The notes under the pieces are model-generated. The model had not been told where the DNA came from. It did no database searches and saw only the letters and a program-made list of their open reading frames with translations. A program made the position numbers and the translations under genes. From a virus, in the IMG/VR virus record IMGVR_UViG_3300036893_000013, positions 1 to 64,000 of that record: a DNA stretch of 64,000 nucleotides. One strand, written 5' to 3'. Shown in pieces: positions 52,885-62,511 of this stretch. Numbering within the stretch: the stretch's first letter is position 1; each line of letters begins with the position of its first letter.

Positions 52885-54309
52885 TTACTGTATTGTTGTG
52901 CCAGAATTATATACATCACCGGAGTTAAATGCACTAGCAGAGACACACCCGGGGGTTACAAGTCCGGTTGGTAAATTGGTGGAACATAGCCACTGCGGAT
53001 AGAGCGGATCATACCGACTAGTATTTGAGACTGTCTGATAGCCGTATGCTGCTGCTACAGAAGTTGGGGTAAAATTAGAAATTAGTGTAGCCATACACGC
53101 TACGGTACTCGCATACGAAGAACAAGATGGTGCTCCCGGAACTGTTGGATTACTAAACGAAACGGCTGTTCCGATGGTATTATTAGGACCATAAGCAAAT
53201 GATCCTGAAGTATAAATTATAGTATTGTTTCCACTTACTCCCGAAGCATATGTGCTGTACAAATGATCGGTCGCATTTCCGTTGCCGACAGCCATCGCGT
53301 AGATCGCATTACCACCAAGACCCGTAGCTGTCGATGTCTGGAGAAGGTTGTTCCAAGCCTGCACATTGTAAGCTGAATAAAGAAATAGTTCTCCAACATC
53401 TGTGCGATTTTGATGTGTATCCCGAAGATTACCCCAAGAGGTATTGTAAAGCATATACACATTACCTAGCGAAGAACCCACTGAATTATAAGGCACTTCA
53501 AGGCCGCTGCTGCCGTTCCCTACAGTAATATTGTTTTGTACAACGACTTGTTGAGAATATGGAGTACCACTCGACTGGGAATAATCTAATGAATCTACGA
53601 TAATTCCTTCTCCATCTGTTGAACCTCCTCCATTACAGGTGGCAGGATCATAGTTGGCATAAGAAAAATTACCCGCAATATAGATATGAGTGCCGGGACT
53701 GGTGTCTTTAGCAAGAGGTTGATAGACACTTATACCACTATAACAGGCAGTATTTCCCTGAGCAGCGTTATAAACTATATCCCCTACAATTGCAATGTAA
53801 TCTACCGAGTAGCTAGTACCGTCATTAAATGTGGAAAATCCACCTCCAATACAGCCGTTAGCTATATCGTCAACAAAGGCAACATCGTACACTTCTGAAG
53901 GTGTAGTTTGATTAGGGGAGGCCATAAAGCATCCTATGTATTGCTGAGGAGCAGAAGAACCCTGAACTTCCCACCCAGCAATCATCCAATGCGGCTTATC
54001 TACCCAGAAGTAGCCCGTAGAACCACTAATGATACAGGCATCAAAGGTGGTACATTTAAGAGTGGCAAAACAGTGGCCTGACCCAGTAACCGCGCCCCAT
54101 TCCCCTTGCCAGAAGTTCCACCCGCTATACGAAGAAGAAGCAGCGGCTGTGATTATATCACCACAATTAACGGCATGGTTTGGACTGAGCCAAGGTGTTC
54201 CGGTAGAGGTTCCGTTATTTGAGTCACTTCCCGACGGCGACAGATAGTAGTTTGTCGCAAAACAGGGAATGGCAAACAGAGATATAAATATTAGAAGATA
54301 TCTTATCAT
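52885..54309 (-). CDS. Secreted right-handed beta-helix protein, 474 aa
   Basis: ATG at 54309, overlapping the previous stop (TAATG), gives a Sec signal peptide ending CFA at about residue 18. A longer in-frame start at 54351 would bury it and is rejected. The mature part begins NYYLSPSGSDSNNGTS, the usual opening of DUF1565/pectate-lyase-like beta-helices, with GxxV/I-x-N rungs later (VVQNNITVGNGSSGLEV). Probably binds or depolymerises polysaccharide. Catalytic residues are not evident. Confidence 0.7.
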   Translation of the reverse strand: MIRYLLIFISLFAIPCFATNYYLSPSGSDSNNGTSTGTPWLSPNHAVNCGDIITAAASSSYSGWNFWQGEWGAVTGSGHCFATLKCTTFDACIISGSTGYFWVDKPHWMIAGWEVQGSSAPQQYIGCFMASPNQTTPSEVYDVAFVDDIANGCIGGGFSTFNDGTSYSVDYIAIVGDIVYNAAQGNTACYSGISVYQPLAKDTSPGTHIYIAGNFSYANYDPATCNGGGSTDGEGIIVDSLDYSQSSGTPYSQQVVVQNNITVGNGSSGLEVPYNSVGSSLGNVYMLYNTSWGNLRDTHQNRTDVGELFLYSAYNVQAWNNLLQTSTATGLGGNAIYAMAVGNGNATDHLYSTYASGVSGNNTIIYTSGSFAYGPNNTIGTAVSFSNPTVPGAPSCSSYASTVACMATLISNFTPTSVAAAYGYQTVSNTSRYDPLYPQWLCSTNLPTGLVTPGCVSASAFNSGDVYNSGTTIQ

Positions 54310-56504
54310 TAGTTGTGCGCCATCATTCCAATCTGGTTGCCTGACCCCCACGATGCTGTTGGAATAGTGATTGTTGACGGTAGTTGCCCGTTTGTGGATG
54401 TTTGACTTACAGGCTGACTGGCATTATATGGGGTGAAACCTTTCCACTCTTCGTCAAGATTAAGAACAGTGGCATTTCCGGTTACCGCCATATAATAATA
54501 CTGACCGGCTGCTGGAGCAGTTAAAGTTACAGGGGAAGATTGGGTAATTGCCTGATCCCATTGACCAGTATGAGTTATGGCTACACCTTGAGAACCGGAA
54601 CCAATATCAGCAACTAGAGGGCAACTTGTTCCACCTAGAGCACAAGGACCATAAATACCTATGTCGTAGTAATGTCCAGAAGTAGTGTCATCAGTAGAAA
54701 CTTGGAAATCTAGATAAGAAATTTTCTGAGCGGTCGCTGGCCCGTTTACGATTACCCAAGTATAAACAGTTCCAGCAGTTCCTACTCCGAAACTTCCCTG
54801 ACTGGTTGAACCCATTGAAATGGGCCAGATAGAAGCAGAAGTGGAACTTCCGCTAGCACAGTTTGCCACATAAGCATCTGTTGCAATATCAGTGTTACTT
54901 GCACAAGATTGTGTCGGAGCGGTAGGAGTTCCTGTAAGAGCAGGAGAAGCAGCAAGTACAACGTTGCCAGTACCAGTACTTGATACATACCCAATTGCCG
55001 ACCATCCGCTAGATGGAGTACCTGCGGTCATGAACTGGGTTCCGGAAGGAGCAGTTGTACTCGGTTGCCATCCGTAAGCAGTAGCAGAAGTCGAGGAGAA
55101 TCCACCAATAGCGAAGTCGTGTGTAGGGATAGTTTGATTTGTAGTGTTACCACCTAAATACATCATACCGGCATCTCCAGAAGGGGGAGCAGAACCAATT
55201 GGTCCAGCGGAAGCTGTAATACCTCCGCTACCGGCGTATGTTAAGGTATTAGCAGTTGTTGCCCCATCATCGAGGTTAGAATCCCCACTAACCGTGCTAC
55301 CAGTTGACGAATACCATGTAATATGACCAGCATTTCCACTACTAACCGTGCCCCCGCCTCCCACAAAAGTACATGTGGATATTGCACTAGAAGGAGTTCC
55401 GCAGCTTAAAAGTGGTGTCGAATTGGTGGGTCCAGTAGCTGGTAGCTGGAGAGCATAAGCTGTAAAAGAAGCTGACGAGGGTCCCATAAATCCAGTGGTA
55501 TTCGAAGTAACGGCCTGATTTGCTGTATTGCCTATAAGAGAAATATATCCAGAATGCACACCGTCTGAAGTCGCTGAAACACCAGAACTAAAAGCCGCAG
55601 AAGTACCAGTAAGTGCTCCGGTTAAAGTGCCTCCTGTAAGAGGAAGATCGAGAGTGGCACTGTTAGCCACACACGAGGCGCAAGTACCAGTTAAGTTGGT
55701 AATTACTCCGGAAGCGGGAGTTCCTAACGCAGGAGTGATAAGGGTAAGATTGGTTGCACTCAATCCACTAGGAAGAGTTGTGCTTTCGGAGGGAACTCCG
55801 CTGCCGTTAGTACTTACAACTGCATTATTTACAGGAGTAACTCCAGCCAAAGCCGAAGTAGTACCTGCGCTATATACGATTGAATTAGTAGCTAAGTTAG
55901 CAAGAGTACCGAGATTTGCTGCTGTTGCTGCGGTTGGACCCGCACTTGTTGAATCAAATTGAAATCCGGAAATAGCCGATCCACCTACTTGAGATACTGT
56001 TCCTGTTTGTGTATACCACGTAACATCGTATTGGGGTTCAGCGGTTACTGTTCCTGATCCGGAAGGAGTTTGGCAAGCTCCATCTCCTCTGAGATACGTA
56101 GAGGAACTACAAGTTCCCGACCATAACCCATACACATCCGCTGCGACTGCTATAGAAGGTACACCGGTAGTTGTAGTATTTTTTAAAATACCTGTTCCAA
56201 GGCCGGACAGAAGGGTTCCGTTAATACCTTTTACAGTAGTAGCACCCCCTGTAGAAGTACTGACAGCATCGCCAGTAAGGGCATTGAAGGTACCACTTCC
56301 ACCAAAAGCTGTCCATGTGTTTGTTGCAGAACAGTAGTATGGAGATTCAATCCCACCAGAAAGCAGGTAGAAATTAATCACAGGACTACTAACCGAGCAA
56401 GTCGCGGGGAGACTAGAACCACTACCGTAACTTACAACTCCGCTTTGTGGTCCCGTCTGCGCGAGAGCGGGGAGTGCGAAAAATAAAAATAAGAGTTTTT
56501 TCAT
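54309..56504 (-). CDS. Secreted tail-fibre-like protein, 731 aa
   Basis: A signal peptide (1-15, cut after ALA) precedes a low-complexity Ser/Thr/Gly/Ala-rich shaft with recurrent fibre phrases such as LITPALGTPASG and ASPALTGTPTAPT followed by IATDAYVA, familiar from phage tail fibres. The last 140 residues form a different, more compact domain (DIGIYGPCALGG, QYYYMAVTG) that could be the receptor-binding tip. Several Cys are present. The fibre pattern and signal peptide together are unusual. Confidence 0.68.
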   Translation of the reverse strand: MKKLLFLFFALPALAQTGPQSGVVSYGSGSSLPATCSVSSPVINFYLLSGGIESPYYCSATNTWTAFGGSGTFNALTGDAVSTSTGGATTVKGINGTLLSGLGTGILKNTTTTGVPSIAVAADVYGLWSGTCSSSTYLRGDGACQTPSGSGTVTAEPQYDVTWYTQTGTVSQVGGSAISGFQFDSTSAGPTAATAANLGTLANLATNSIVYSAGTTSALAGVTPVNNAVVSTNGSGVPSESTTLPSGLSATNLTLITPALGTPASGVITNLTGTCASCVANSATLDLPLTGGTLTGALTGTSAAFSSGVSATSDGVHSGYISLIGNTANQAVTSNTTGFMGPSSASFTAYALQLPATGPTNSTPLLSCGTPSSAISTCTFVGGGGTVSSGNAGHITWYSSTGSTVSGDSNLDDGATTANTLTYAGSGGITASAGPIGSAPPSGDAGMMYLGGNTTNQTIPTHDFAIGGFSSTSATAYGWQPSTTAPSGTQFMTAGTPSSGWSAIGYVSSTGTGNVVLAASPALTGTPTAPTQSCASNTDIATDAYVANCASGSSTSASIWPISMGSTSQGSFGVGTAGTVYTWVIVNGPATAQKISYLDFQVSTDDTTSGHYYDIGIYGPCALGGTSCPLVADIGSGSQGVAITHTGQWDQAITQSSPVTLTAPAAGQYYYMAVTGNATVLNLDEEWKGFTPYNASQPVSQTSTNGQLPSTITIPTASWGSGNQIGMMAHN

Positions 56505-56507
56505 ATT

Positions 56508-57617
56508 TTAGTATCCGTAGTAATAGCCGTAATTAAAGGGACTTGCAGGACCAACAGGATAGAACGGACCTAAAACAGAATCTCCGGACATTTGCGTATC
56601 GGGGAAAATACTCCATGCCTGTTCTTCCCTCTCTCCTGCTCTTATAGCTTGCTCAATTTGTTCATGCCACATCTGATTCTGCATAGCTGCGCGGGGGGAA
56701 TTAGCATGTTGAAGGCATTTAGCAACAAATCCTTCCCGGAAAAGATAAGCTAAATCATCTGGAACTGGAGAAATAGTCTGGTCTAAATACTTGAATCTAG
56801 GTGCTCTACGTTGGTAAACAATCCAAAATAACCAAGTAAATCCGCCTTCAGCAGGCAGAGGATTTACTCTTATAGCAAAGCCATTAGGATTAGCTACTGT
56901 CCAAGTAAGAGTACCGTCAGGTACCGTAGTACCCGGGGGCGAGGCGGGAGGAAGTTCCGGAGCAGTAGAACCCGAAGTTCCAAAATTAGCACCCGTACTG
57001 TTATAGGGATTAGGTGTCGGTAAAGGAATATTAGTCCCTTGATATCCTTGAACATTAGGAGTAAGGCCCATGATAGAAGTGTCTAGGAATAGCATGTTCC
57101 CATTAGCATCTACGATTTGTTGAATAGGAGTTTGCGGAGAACCAGAAGTACCATATCCGCAGTTGTATACTGTATTAGCAGTCCAAGTACCAAAATTACA
57201 CTGGTTATTAGGTATAAAGCATACTATACTGGGATTTCCCTGATAAGGAGTAAGTCCCATGTCTCTATTAGTTTCCATAAGAAACAGTGGTTTTGGACAG
57301 AGATTGCCTGTATTAGTGTTATTATTGATATCAATTCTAAATGCTGACGTTAGCCAGCCCACGTCAGTTAGATTAGTAATATAGTCTTGCTGTAGAGAAT
57401 TAGATAAGAATAAGGGAACATAAGACGCATTCCATCTCCAATTCAAACCTTGCGATAGAATTTTTTGAAGAACATCGTTAGCGAAGGTCAGCGCTGGTTC
57501 AAAAGTATAGCCACCCGCAGGAAGAATTGGATTACACTCAGAAAAACTTCTAGCATAATCAACTACTTCCTGTAGGGTTATAGAGCTAGGTGGAACTAGA
57601 TTTGGAAGAACAGGCAT
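56508..57617 (-). CDS. Probable head-tail connector / tail-tube adaptor protein, 369 aa
   Basis: No signal peptide. ATG at 57617 follows AAGGAA. The first 120 residues are helical with conserved-looking VLQKILSQGLNWRWNAS; the middle is a Cys-containing Gly/Asn/Pro-rich insertion, and the C-terminus returns to helices (LAYLFREGFVAKCLQHANS). This arrangement fits podoviral adaptor/gp11-like proteins. Its lack of a signal makes it a cytoplasmic assembly component among exported neighbours. Confidence 0.5.
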   Translation of the reverse strand: MPVLPNLVPPSSITLQEVVDYARSFSECNPILPAGGYTFEPALTFANDVLQKILSQGLNWRWNASYVPLFLSNSLQQDYITNLTDVGWLTSAFRIDINNNTNTGNLCPKPLFLMETNRDMGLTPYQGNPSIVCFIPNNQCNFGTWTANTVYNCGYGTSGSPQTPIQQIVDANGNMLFLDTSIMGLTPNVQGYQGTNIPLPTPNPYNSTGANFGTSGSTAPELPPASPPGTTVPDGTLTWTVANPNGFAIRVNPLPAEGGFTWLFWIVYQRRAPRFKYLDQTISPVPDDLAYLFREGFVAKCLQHANSPRAAMQNQMWHEQIEQAIRAGEREEQAWSIFPDTQMSGDSVLGPFYPVGPASPFNYGYYYGY

Positions 57618-57625
57618 GGGTTTCC

Positions 57626-58297
57626 TTAATTAATCACTGAACCTGTCAGGTTTTGTGGAGTGGGTGGAGTTGGTATAGAGGGGGCAGTAGCCACGACAAC
57701 TGAAAAGGTATTACTAGGGGCACTTTGCGTACCCGCCGCGTCAACTGAAACTACGTAGTAATCATATGTAGTCGAAGCATCGATTGTTTTATCAGTATAG
57801 GTTGTAGTTTGTATAGCTGTTGGTGTCAGTTGTATTGCTGACCCTCCAGCAACAGATCGAAATACAAGGTACCCAGTTACAGCCGGAGTGCTAGTAGTAG
57901 GAGCTTGCCATACGAGTGATACACCACAAGCCGGATTAGGATCAGTAGCACAGAACAGAGCGGGAGTTACTGGAGTTACTGGGGTTACTGGAGGCGTTGT
58001 TCCCGCAGCATTGACCGTCAGCGTCAATTTCGTCGTCGTATAAACACCAGCCGTGGGCGTGGCCTGCTGAACCTCGATATTATAGGTTCCTGCTGCCGTT
58101 GGAGTACCTGAAAGAATTCCAGTGGTGTTATCGTAACTTAATCCGTCTGCTGATATCTCCTGTATACCGTTAATTGTGACCAGATAACCGCCGTTTGAAA
58201 CAGGTGCCGCAATAGCCTGACTGAAAGGTACCCCTACAGTTGCGGTTGTGGTTTGAGCGTAAACAGTAGATGCCAGCAAAAATAGTATTAGTTTCAT
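57626..58297 (-). CDS. Secreted Ig-like / Fn3-like protein, 223 aa
   Basis: Signal peptide (1-14, cut after VYA), then a putative Ig-like domain (LSYDNTTGILSGTPTAAGTYNIEV, He_PIG-like), a Pro/Thr linker with VTPVTPVTP, and an Fn3-like domain (LVWQAPTT ... YDYYVVSVDAAG). It likely serves as an adhesion or spacer protein. The start overlaps the upstream stop (ATGA). Confidence 0.7.
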   Translation of the reverse strand: MKLILFLLASTVYAQTTTATVGVPFSQAIAAPVSNGGYLVTINGIQEISADGLSYDNTTGILSGTPTAAGTYNIEVQQATPTAGVYTTTKLTLTVNAAGTTPPVTPVTPVTPALFCATDPNPACGVSLVWQAPTTSTPAVTGYLVFRSVAGGSAIQLTPTAIQTTTYTDKTIDASTTYDYYVVSVDAAGTQSAPSNTFSVVVATAPSIPTPPTPQNLTGSVIN

Positions 58298-61200
58298 TTT
58301 AATTGTACCTGTTTGGCGATTAAGTTCCCACTCAGTCCAATTGGTGGAGGAAGCGGTACTGAGCTAAAGTTAGCTGTAAACGTAGAAGCTTGATTTAAAG
58401 AGAATTGAGGACATGGATTTATTGTGCCTACGCAAACAGCACTACCTGATGCCCCGGACCACCCTGAAAAAGCATATCCCGGATTAGCCACTGGAGTGCA
58501 TGGTCCGATCAATGTACCAGAAACATAAGAAGCTGTAGCACAATTTGTACCTGTAATATATCCGTTCGAAGCTATGGTAGTCAGGGAAACTCCGCTAGTA
58601 ATTACCCATGTTCCACCTTCAACTGCTGAAGAAGTATATCCGGCTTGACATGCAATTACCCTCATCGTGGTTGTTGTTGAAAATGACTGTGCAGCATACG
58701 CAGGACTAGAACAGGTTGGTGCTGAGCCATCTAAAGTCATGAACATAGAGCAACCAGAAGTTGGAGAAGTCCAACTTACTGAAACAGGAGGAGTAGAGTA
58801 AGTGCCTGAATAGTTCGGTGGGTTTTGATAAGGATTCCCGCAAGTAGAAGTACCTCCCGTAAAAGTTGCAGTTACGGTGGTTGCAGTTGTCAAAACAAAC
58901 GAAGGACATGGATTTGTTGTTCCACTGCAAGCAGCATTGCCAGATACCGTCCATCCTGCAAAGGTTGATCCACCGGTGGCTGTTGCTGTCAAAGGACCTA
59001 TAGTTGTACCTGATGTATAAGAACCTGTTAAAGAATTTGTACCAGTAATTGTGCCTGTTCCAGACCCAGAAGTTGAAACAGTTAAACTTACTAATGTACT
59101 TCCTCCAATAAGTGGATGTGGATACTGGGCAGGAATATATGCAATAGTCCAAGTATTTGTAGAGGTACATTTGAACAACTCACCTTGTCCAAACCCATTG
59201 CCACTGCTATTCCAGTTCCCCTGATCTGTCGCCCAGTACCCTACGCCTGTAGTGCAGCTAGAGGGCCGATTCGCTAATGCACCAAACCCAACACCGCATG
59301 TGTAATTTCCGGACCCTGCGTTACAAGTTGTTGAACCATTAAATGGAACTGTTGTTGAAGTTTGTGCTGTTGGACCGGAGAGGCCCCCAGCCTTCCAATC
59401 GTCGGTGTAGAAATCACGATTTTGGATGGTCTGTCCAGCATAATTAGTCCCGAATTGTTGACCTAGAAATGAGGCGGGGGTAATGGTATCATCCCATTCA
59501 TAAGCAGGATCAAGCACTTCGTTCATCGGCGCGGTTGGAGTTGGTACTGCCGCTCCTGAAATATAAGCCCCTTGCCCTCTTCCCCACTGATCTTCGCAAA
59601 CCGTGGCCCGGATGATCTTATAAGTATCTCCGGGATTGTAAGAGGCCCCGTTGTTGATTTCGGCGTACATCGTCAGGGTGTTGTTAGTGTTGGATGTGAT
59701 CTGCGCACCGAAGCTTTGCGTTGTATCGTAGAAGAAATAAGGTGCGCCATAAGGTGCCCACTGATTAGTTGTCCAACTCTTCGACGTATCGGTAATCGTT
59801 GTTGTCCCGCCCCCAGTCAGCGTGCTTGAGACATAAGTCACATTGTCCACGGTATCGCCGGGATCGATTGAGGTCAATCCACCGCATGTTCCGAAAAAGG
59901 GGTTAGCTAGAGCAATACGGTAGGTCGTACCGTCCATGATCTGGTTAAAGTAAGCTCCACCTGAACTAATACCGGTATTACCAAATGCAATCCCTGTACC
60001 ACCCCTGAATGAGACAACAGCATCACCGCAATTTAAGGTACAAGTAAGCACATTTCCGTATGTTTCTGTATGTCTTCCAGACCTCGGTCTGCCAGTCGAA
60101 TCTGTTCCGTGAACGGCTGTATAAGCAAAAGCGTTGTAACCTATCGAATGATTAAAGCGATTTACGACTCGGCATCCACCACTTTGGTTAACTGTGATAC
60201 CAGCTTCGGTGCAATCATTGAATGTGGAACCATTTAAATTAACCTGATTATTTTCTGCAAACCAGTTAGTCAATCCGCCGAAACTATCTGGTTGTGCCCA
60301 TGAGTTATCGCCAAACTGTCCCACCCCGAGATAGGAGGACATCTGTGCGGTGTAAAGATGGTTTGAAAGACTACCTGTTGGGAGGGTGGAGTGATCTACA
60401 ACTCCAATGGCATCATCCACTCGGATCATGTCCACTGTGTTATCGCCGTTGCCGGATTCAGTCCACTGCGTTGAAATGCCAAAACCGATGTTATCAACAC
60501 GCACTTGAGGAAATCCGGCAGAAGTGGATGTTCCCTCGATAAATACCACTCCACCCAAACTCGTAGAACCGTTGATTGGGTCCAGATTCATACTCTCAAG
60601 TTTCGTTACATTACTAGTTCCATTATATGTAGGCTGAAGGAACCAGATAGGACCACTCGGATTGTTGGATTTTATCGTTAGAGTATTAGAACCTGATCCA
60701 AATGTTGATGTGCCTGTATTAGCACCTGCGTTTGGACCAGTAATATCAATTGAAGCTGTTACTACTACATCAGTTGTCCACGTACAGGTGCCCGCAGGAA
60801 TTGAAATAATATCTCCATTACAAGCAATATGGGCCGGTCCATTGATAGCTGAGTTGACATCGGATTGGTTGCAAGATGCAGCCGTGTAATTACCACATCC
60901 TGTAGAAGTACCGCTGGCACTGAGAGTTGCATTTGAACTTAGTGTGCAGGAAGCTGTCCCCGTTCCTGAAACCCCGCTACAAGACCCAGTACCAGACCAC
61001 CCAGAACTGAACGTATACCCAGCACTTGGCGTAAACGTGCATGGTCCAATAGAAGTTCCTGAAGCATATGTTCCAGTTGCACAATTAGCACCCGAAATTG
61101 TACCGTTGGTTGCGGTTACCACCAATGAATAATTAGTAGGTGTAGAGCCAGTACTTACAAAAGTAGTGATGCTTTGTGCAGGTATCGTGTAGGTGAATGA

Positions 61201-62511
61201 CTGACTTGAAACGGTTATATTTGCCAACTGCTGAATACTTTGAGTTGCAGAAGTAATGGTTGGCGTAAGAGTCGTGAACGTCGGGGCGTTCGTGATGTTG
61301 AAAACTTGGGAGAGCGAGGACCCGGTGTAGTTAGTCGCGATGATGACCAGTGTGTTTGAAGAAGTTTGTTGATACGCTGAAACTGTAACTCCGCTTTGCG
61401 GGTTGTGCGTAGCACTAATACGGTAGTAGCCGGGTCGAACGAATTTGCTGTACTGTGCTAATACGTAAGCCCTATCTGCAACCGCATATCCGCTTGCAGC
61501 ATTGGCTATAAGCGAGCCGTTGCTTGTTGTTCCTGCCCCTCCAGCCTGATTGAAGTCGATTAGCTGCCAGAAAAGCCACATGTTAGCTCCATCTTGCATC
61601 CGCTGATCGATGATCGCACCCCAACACAAACCGTCTGAAATCGTGGCGGTGAAGCTTGAATACGAACCGCACGCCGGACCATAGCTGGGACCTTGTGATG
61701 CTTCTGTTTCCCACCATTTCTTTCCGCTTGCCCAACCCGCAGGATAAGTGGCAGGACTTACTGGAGGTACTCCACCAGAAAGAAAAGCATCGTAATCGTG
61801 CCAATCTGCGACTCCAAGATAAGTCGTGCAGGAGGGGTCTGTACCGCAAGTTCCACCACTCGATGATACCGCACTGTACTGGTAAGAAGTGGGCATGAGG
61901 ATTAGTGCCGGGATGCTTTGGGAAGCGAAGGTCGGTCCTAGATTAGTTTTGATAAAAGTATCGATGTTTCCCGAAGACCATAAGGCACTGTCATACGTCT
62001 CGCATTCTTCAGGCTCGTTTTGGACTCCCATTCCGTATAACTGAATACCATAGTAGGTCGAGAGGCTTTTGTAGAAGTTTGCGCCCCAGATTGCGTAGTC
62101 GCCGTAATGTCCAGATGCAAGTGCTCCTGAACCGGGATTACATATTGTGCTGTTATTGGTGGTATATATGGCGGGCGGGGACCAAGGATGAGAGATAATT
62201 CTCACGTTTTGAGATGCAGCGTACTGCAAGTCGGCAATTACAGATCCAGCGCATCCAGAATTAACAGTCGTACAACTTTGGCCGGGACCATCCTGATGGC
62301 CATTAGTCTGCCCTATCCGCAAAACTGACAAACCGAGTTGCCCTGTTCCATTTCCGAAGAAAAATTGCTGGTGTGCATTAGACATGGAAGTAGTCCAGCC
62401 TTCGTTCGAACCACCGAAGCCATCGATTATCTGGGCTGGGGCAGTCCAGTTGATGGTGGCCTGTCCAGCAAGCGAGAGCGGAAAGAGCAGCAGAAGTATA
62501 AGTCTTTTCAT
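58294..62511 (-). CDS. Secreted GH30 glycosidase / beta-helix adhesin (1405 aa)
   Basis: ATG at 62511 (TAATG) gives a signal peptide ending near residue 16. Residues about 20-480 form a GH30-type domain: IIDGFGGSNEGW at the start, acid/base in QNEPEE (Glu166) and the nucleophile in WWETEAS (probably Glu270). The beta-sandwich of GH30 follows. A Gly/Cys-rich InlB-like repeat, a pectate-lyase-like beta-helix (about 570-1150), more InlB-like and chitobiase-C-like domains finish the protein. It probably hydrolyses a polysaccharide. Parts are more GC-rich than neighbours. Confidence 0.82.
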   Translation of the reverse strand: MKRLILLLLFPLSLAGQATINWTAPAQIIDGFGGSNEGWTTSMSNAHQQFFFGNGTGQLGLSVLRIGQTNGHQDGPGQSCTTVNSGCAGSVIADLQYAASQNVRIISHPWSPPAIYTTNNSTICNPGSGALASGHYGDYAIWGANFYKSLSTYYGIQLYGMGVQNEPEECETYDSALWSSGNIDTFIKTNLGPTFASQSIPALILMPTSYQYSAVSSSGGTCGTDPSCTTYLGVADWHDYDAFLSGGVPPVSPATYPAGWASGKKWWETEASQGPSYGPACGSYSSFTATISDGLCWGAIIDQRMQDGANMWLFWQLIDFNQAGGAGTTSNGSLIANAASGYAVADRAYVLAQYSKFVRPGYYRISATHNPQSGVTVSAYQQTSSNTLVIIATNYTGSSLSQVFNITNAPTFTTLTPTITSATQSIQQLANITVSSQSFTYTIPAQSITTFVSTGSTPTNYSLVVTATNGTISGANCATGTYASGTSIGPCTFTPSAGYTFSSGWSGTGSCSGVSGTGTASCTLSSNATLSASGTSTGCGNYTAASCNQSDVNSAINGPAHIACNGDIISIPAGTCTWTTDVVVTASIDITGPNAGANTGTSTFGSGSNTLTIKSNNPSGPIWFLQPTYNGTSNVTKLESMNLDPINGSTSLGGVVFIEGTSTSAGFPQVRVDNIGFGISTQWTESGNGDNTVDMIRVDDAIGVVDHSTLPTGSLSNHLYTAQMSSYLGVGQFGDNSWAQPDSFGGLTNWFAENNQVNLNGSTFNDCTEAGITVNQSGGCRVVNRFNHSIGYNAFAYTAVHGTDSTGRPRSGRHTETYGNVLTCTLNCGDAVVSFRGGTGIAFGNTGISSGGAYFNQIMDGTTYRIALANPFFGTCGGLTSIDPGDTVDNVTYVSSTLTGGGTTTITDTSKSWTTNQWAPYGAPYFFYDTTQSFGAQITSNTNNTLTMYAEINNGASYNPGDTYKIIRATVCEDQWGRGQGAYISGAAVPTPTAPMNEVLDPAYEWDDTITPASFLGQQFGTNYAGQTIQNRDFYTDDWKAGGLSGPTAQTSTTVPFNGSTTCNAGSGNYTCGVGFGALANRPSSCTTGVGYWATDQGNWNSSGNGFGQGELFKCTSTNTWTIAYIPAQYPHPLIGGSTLVSLTVSTSGSGTGTITGTNSLTGSYTSGTTIGPLTATATGGSTFAGWTVSGNAACSGTTNPCPSFVLTTATTVTATFTGGTSTCGNPYQNPPNYSGTYSTPPVSVSWTSPTSGCSMFMTLDGSAPTCSSPAYAAQSFSTTTTMRVIACQAGYTSSAVEGGTWVITSGVSLTTIASNGYITGTNCATASYVSGTLIGPCTPVANPGYAFSGWSGASGSAVCVGTINPCPQFSLNQASTFTANFSSVPLPPPIGLSGNLIAKQVQLK

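Noticed and set aside
54892-55962. Plus-strand open frames rich in Pro, Val and Ala opposite the fibre genes
   Set aside because: They mirror the low-complexity Ser/Thr/Gly/Ala fibre codons on the minus strand; no ribosome-binding sites and no family features.
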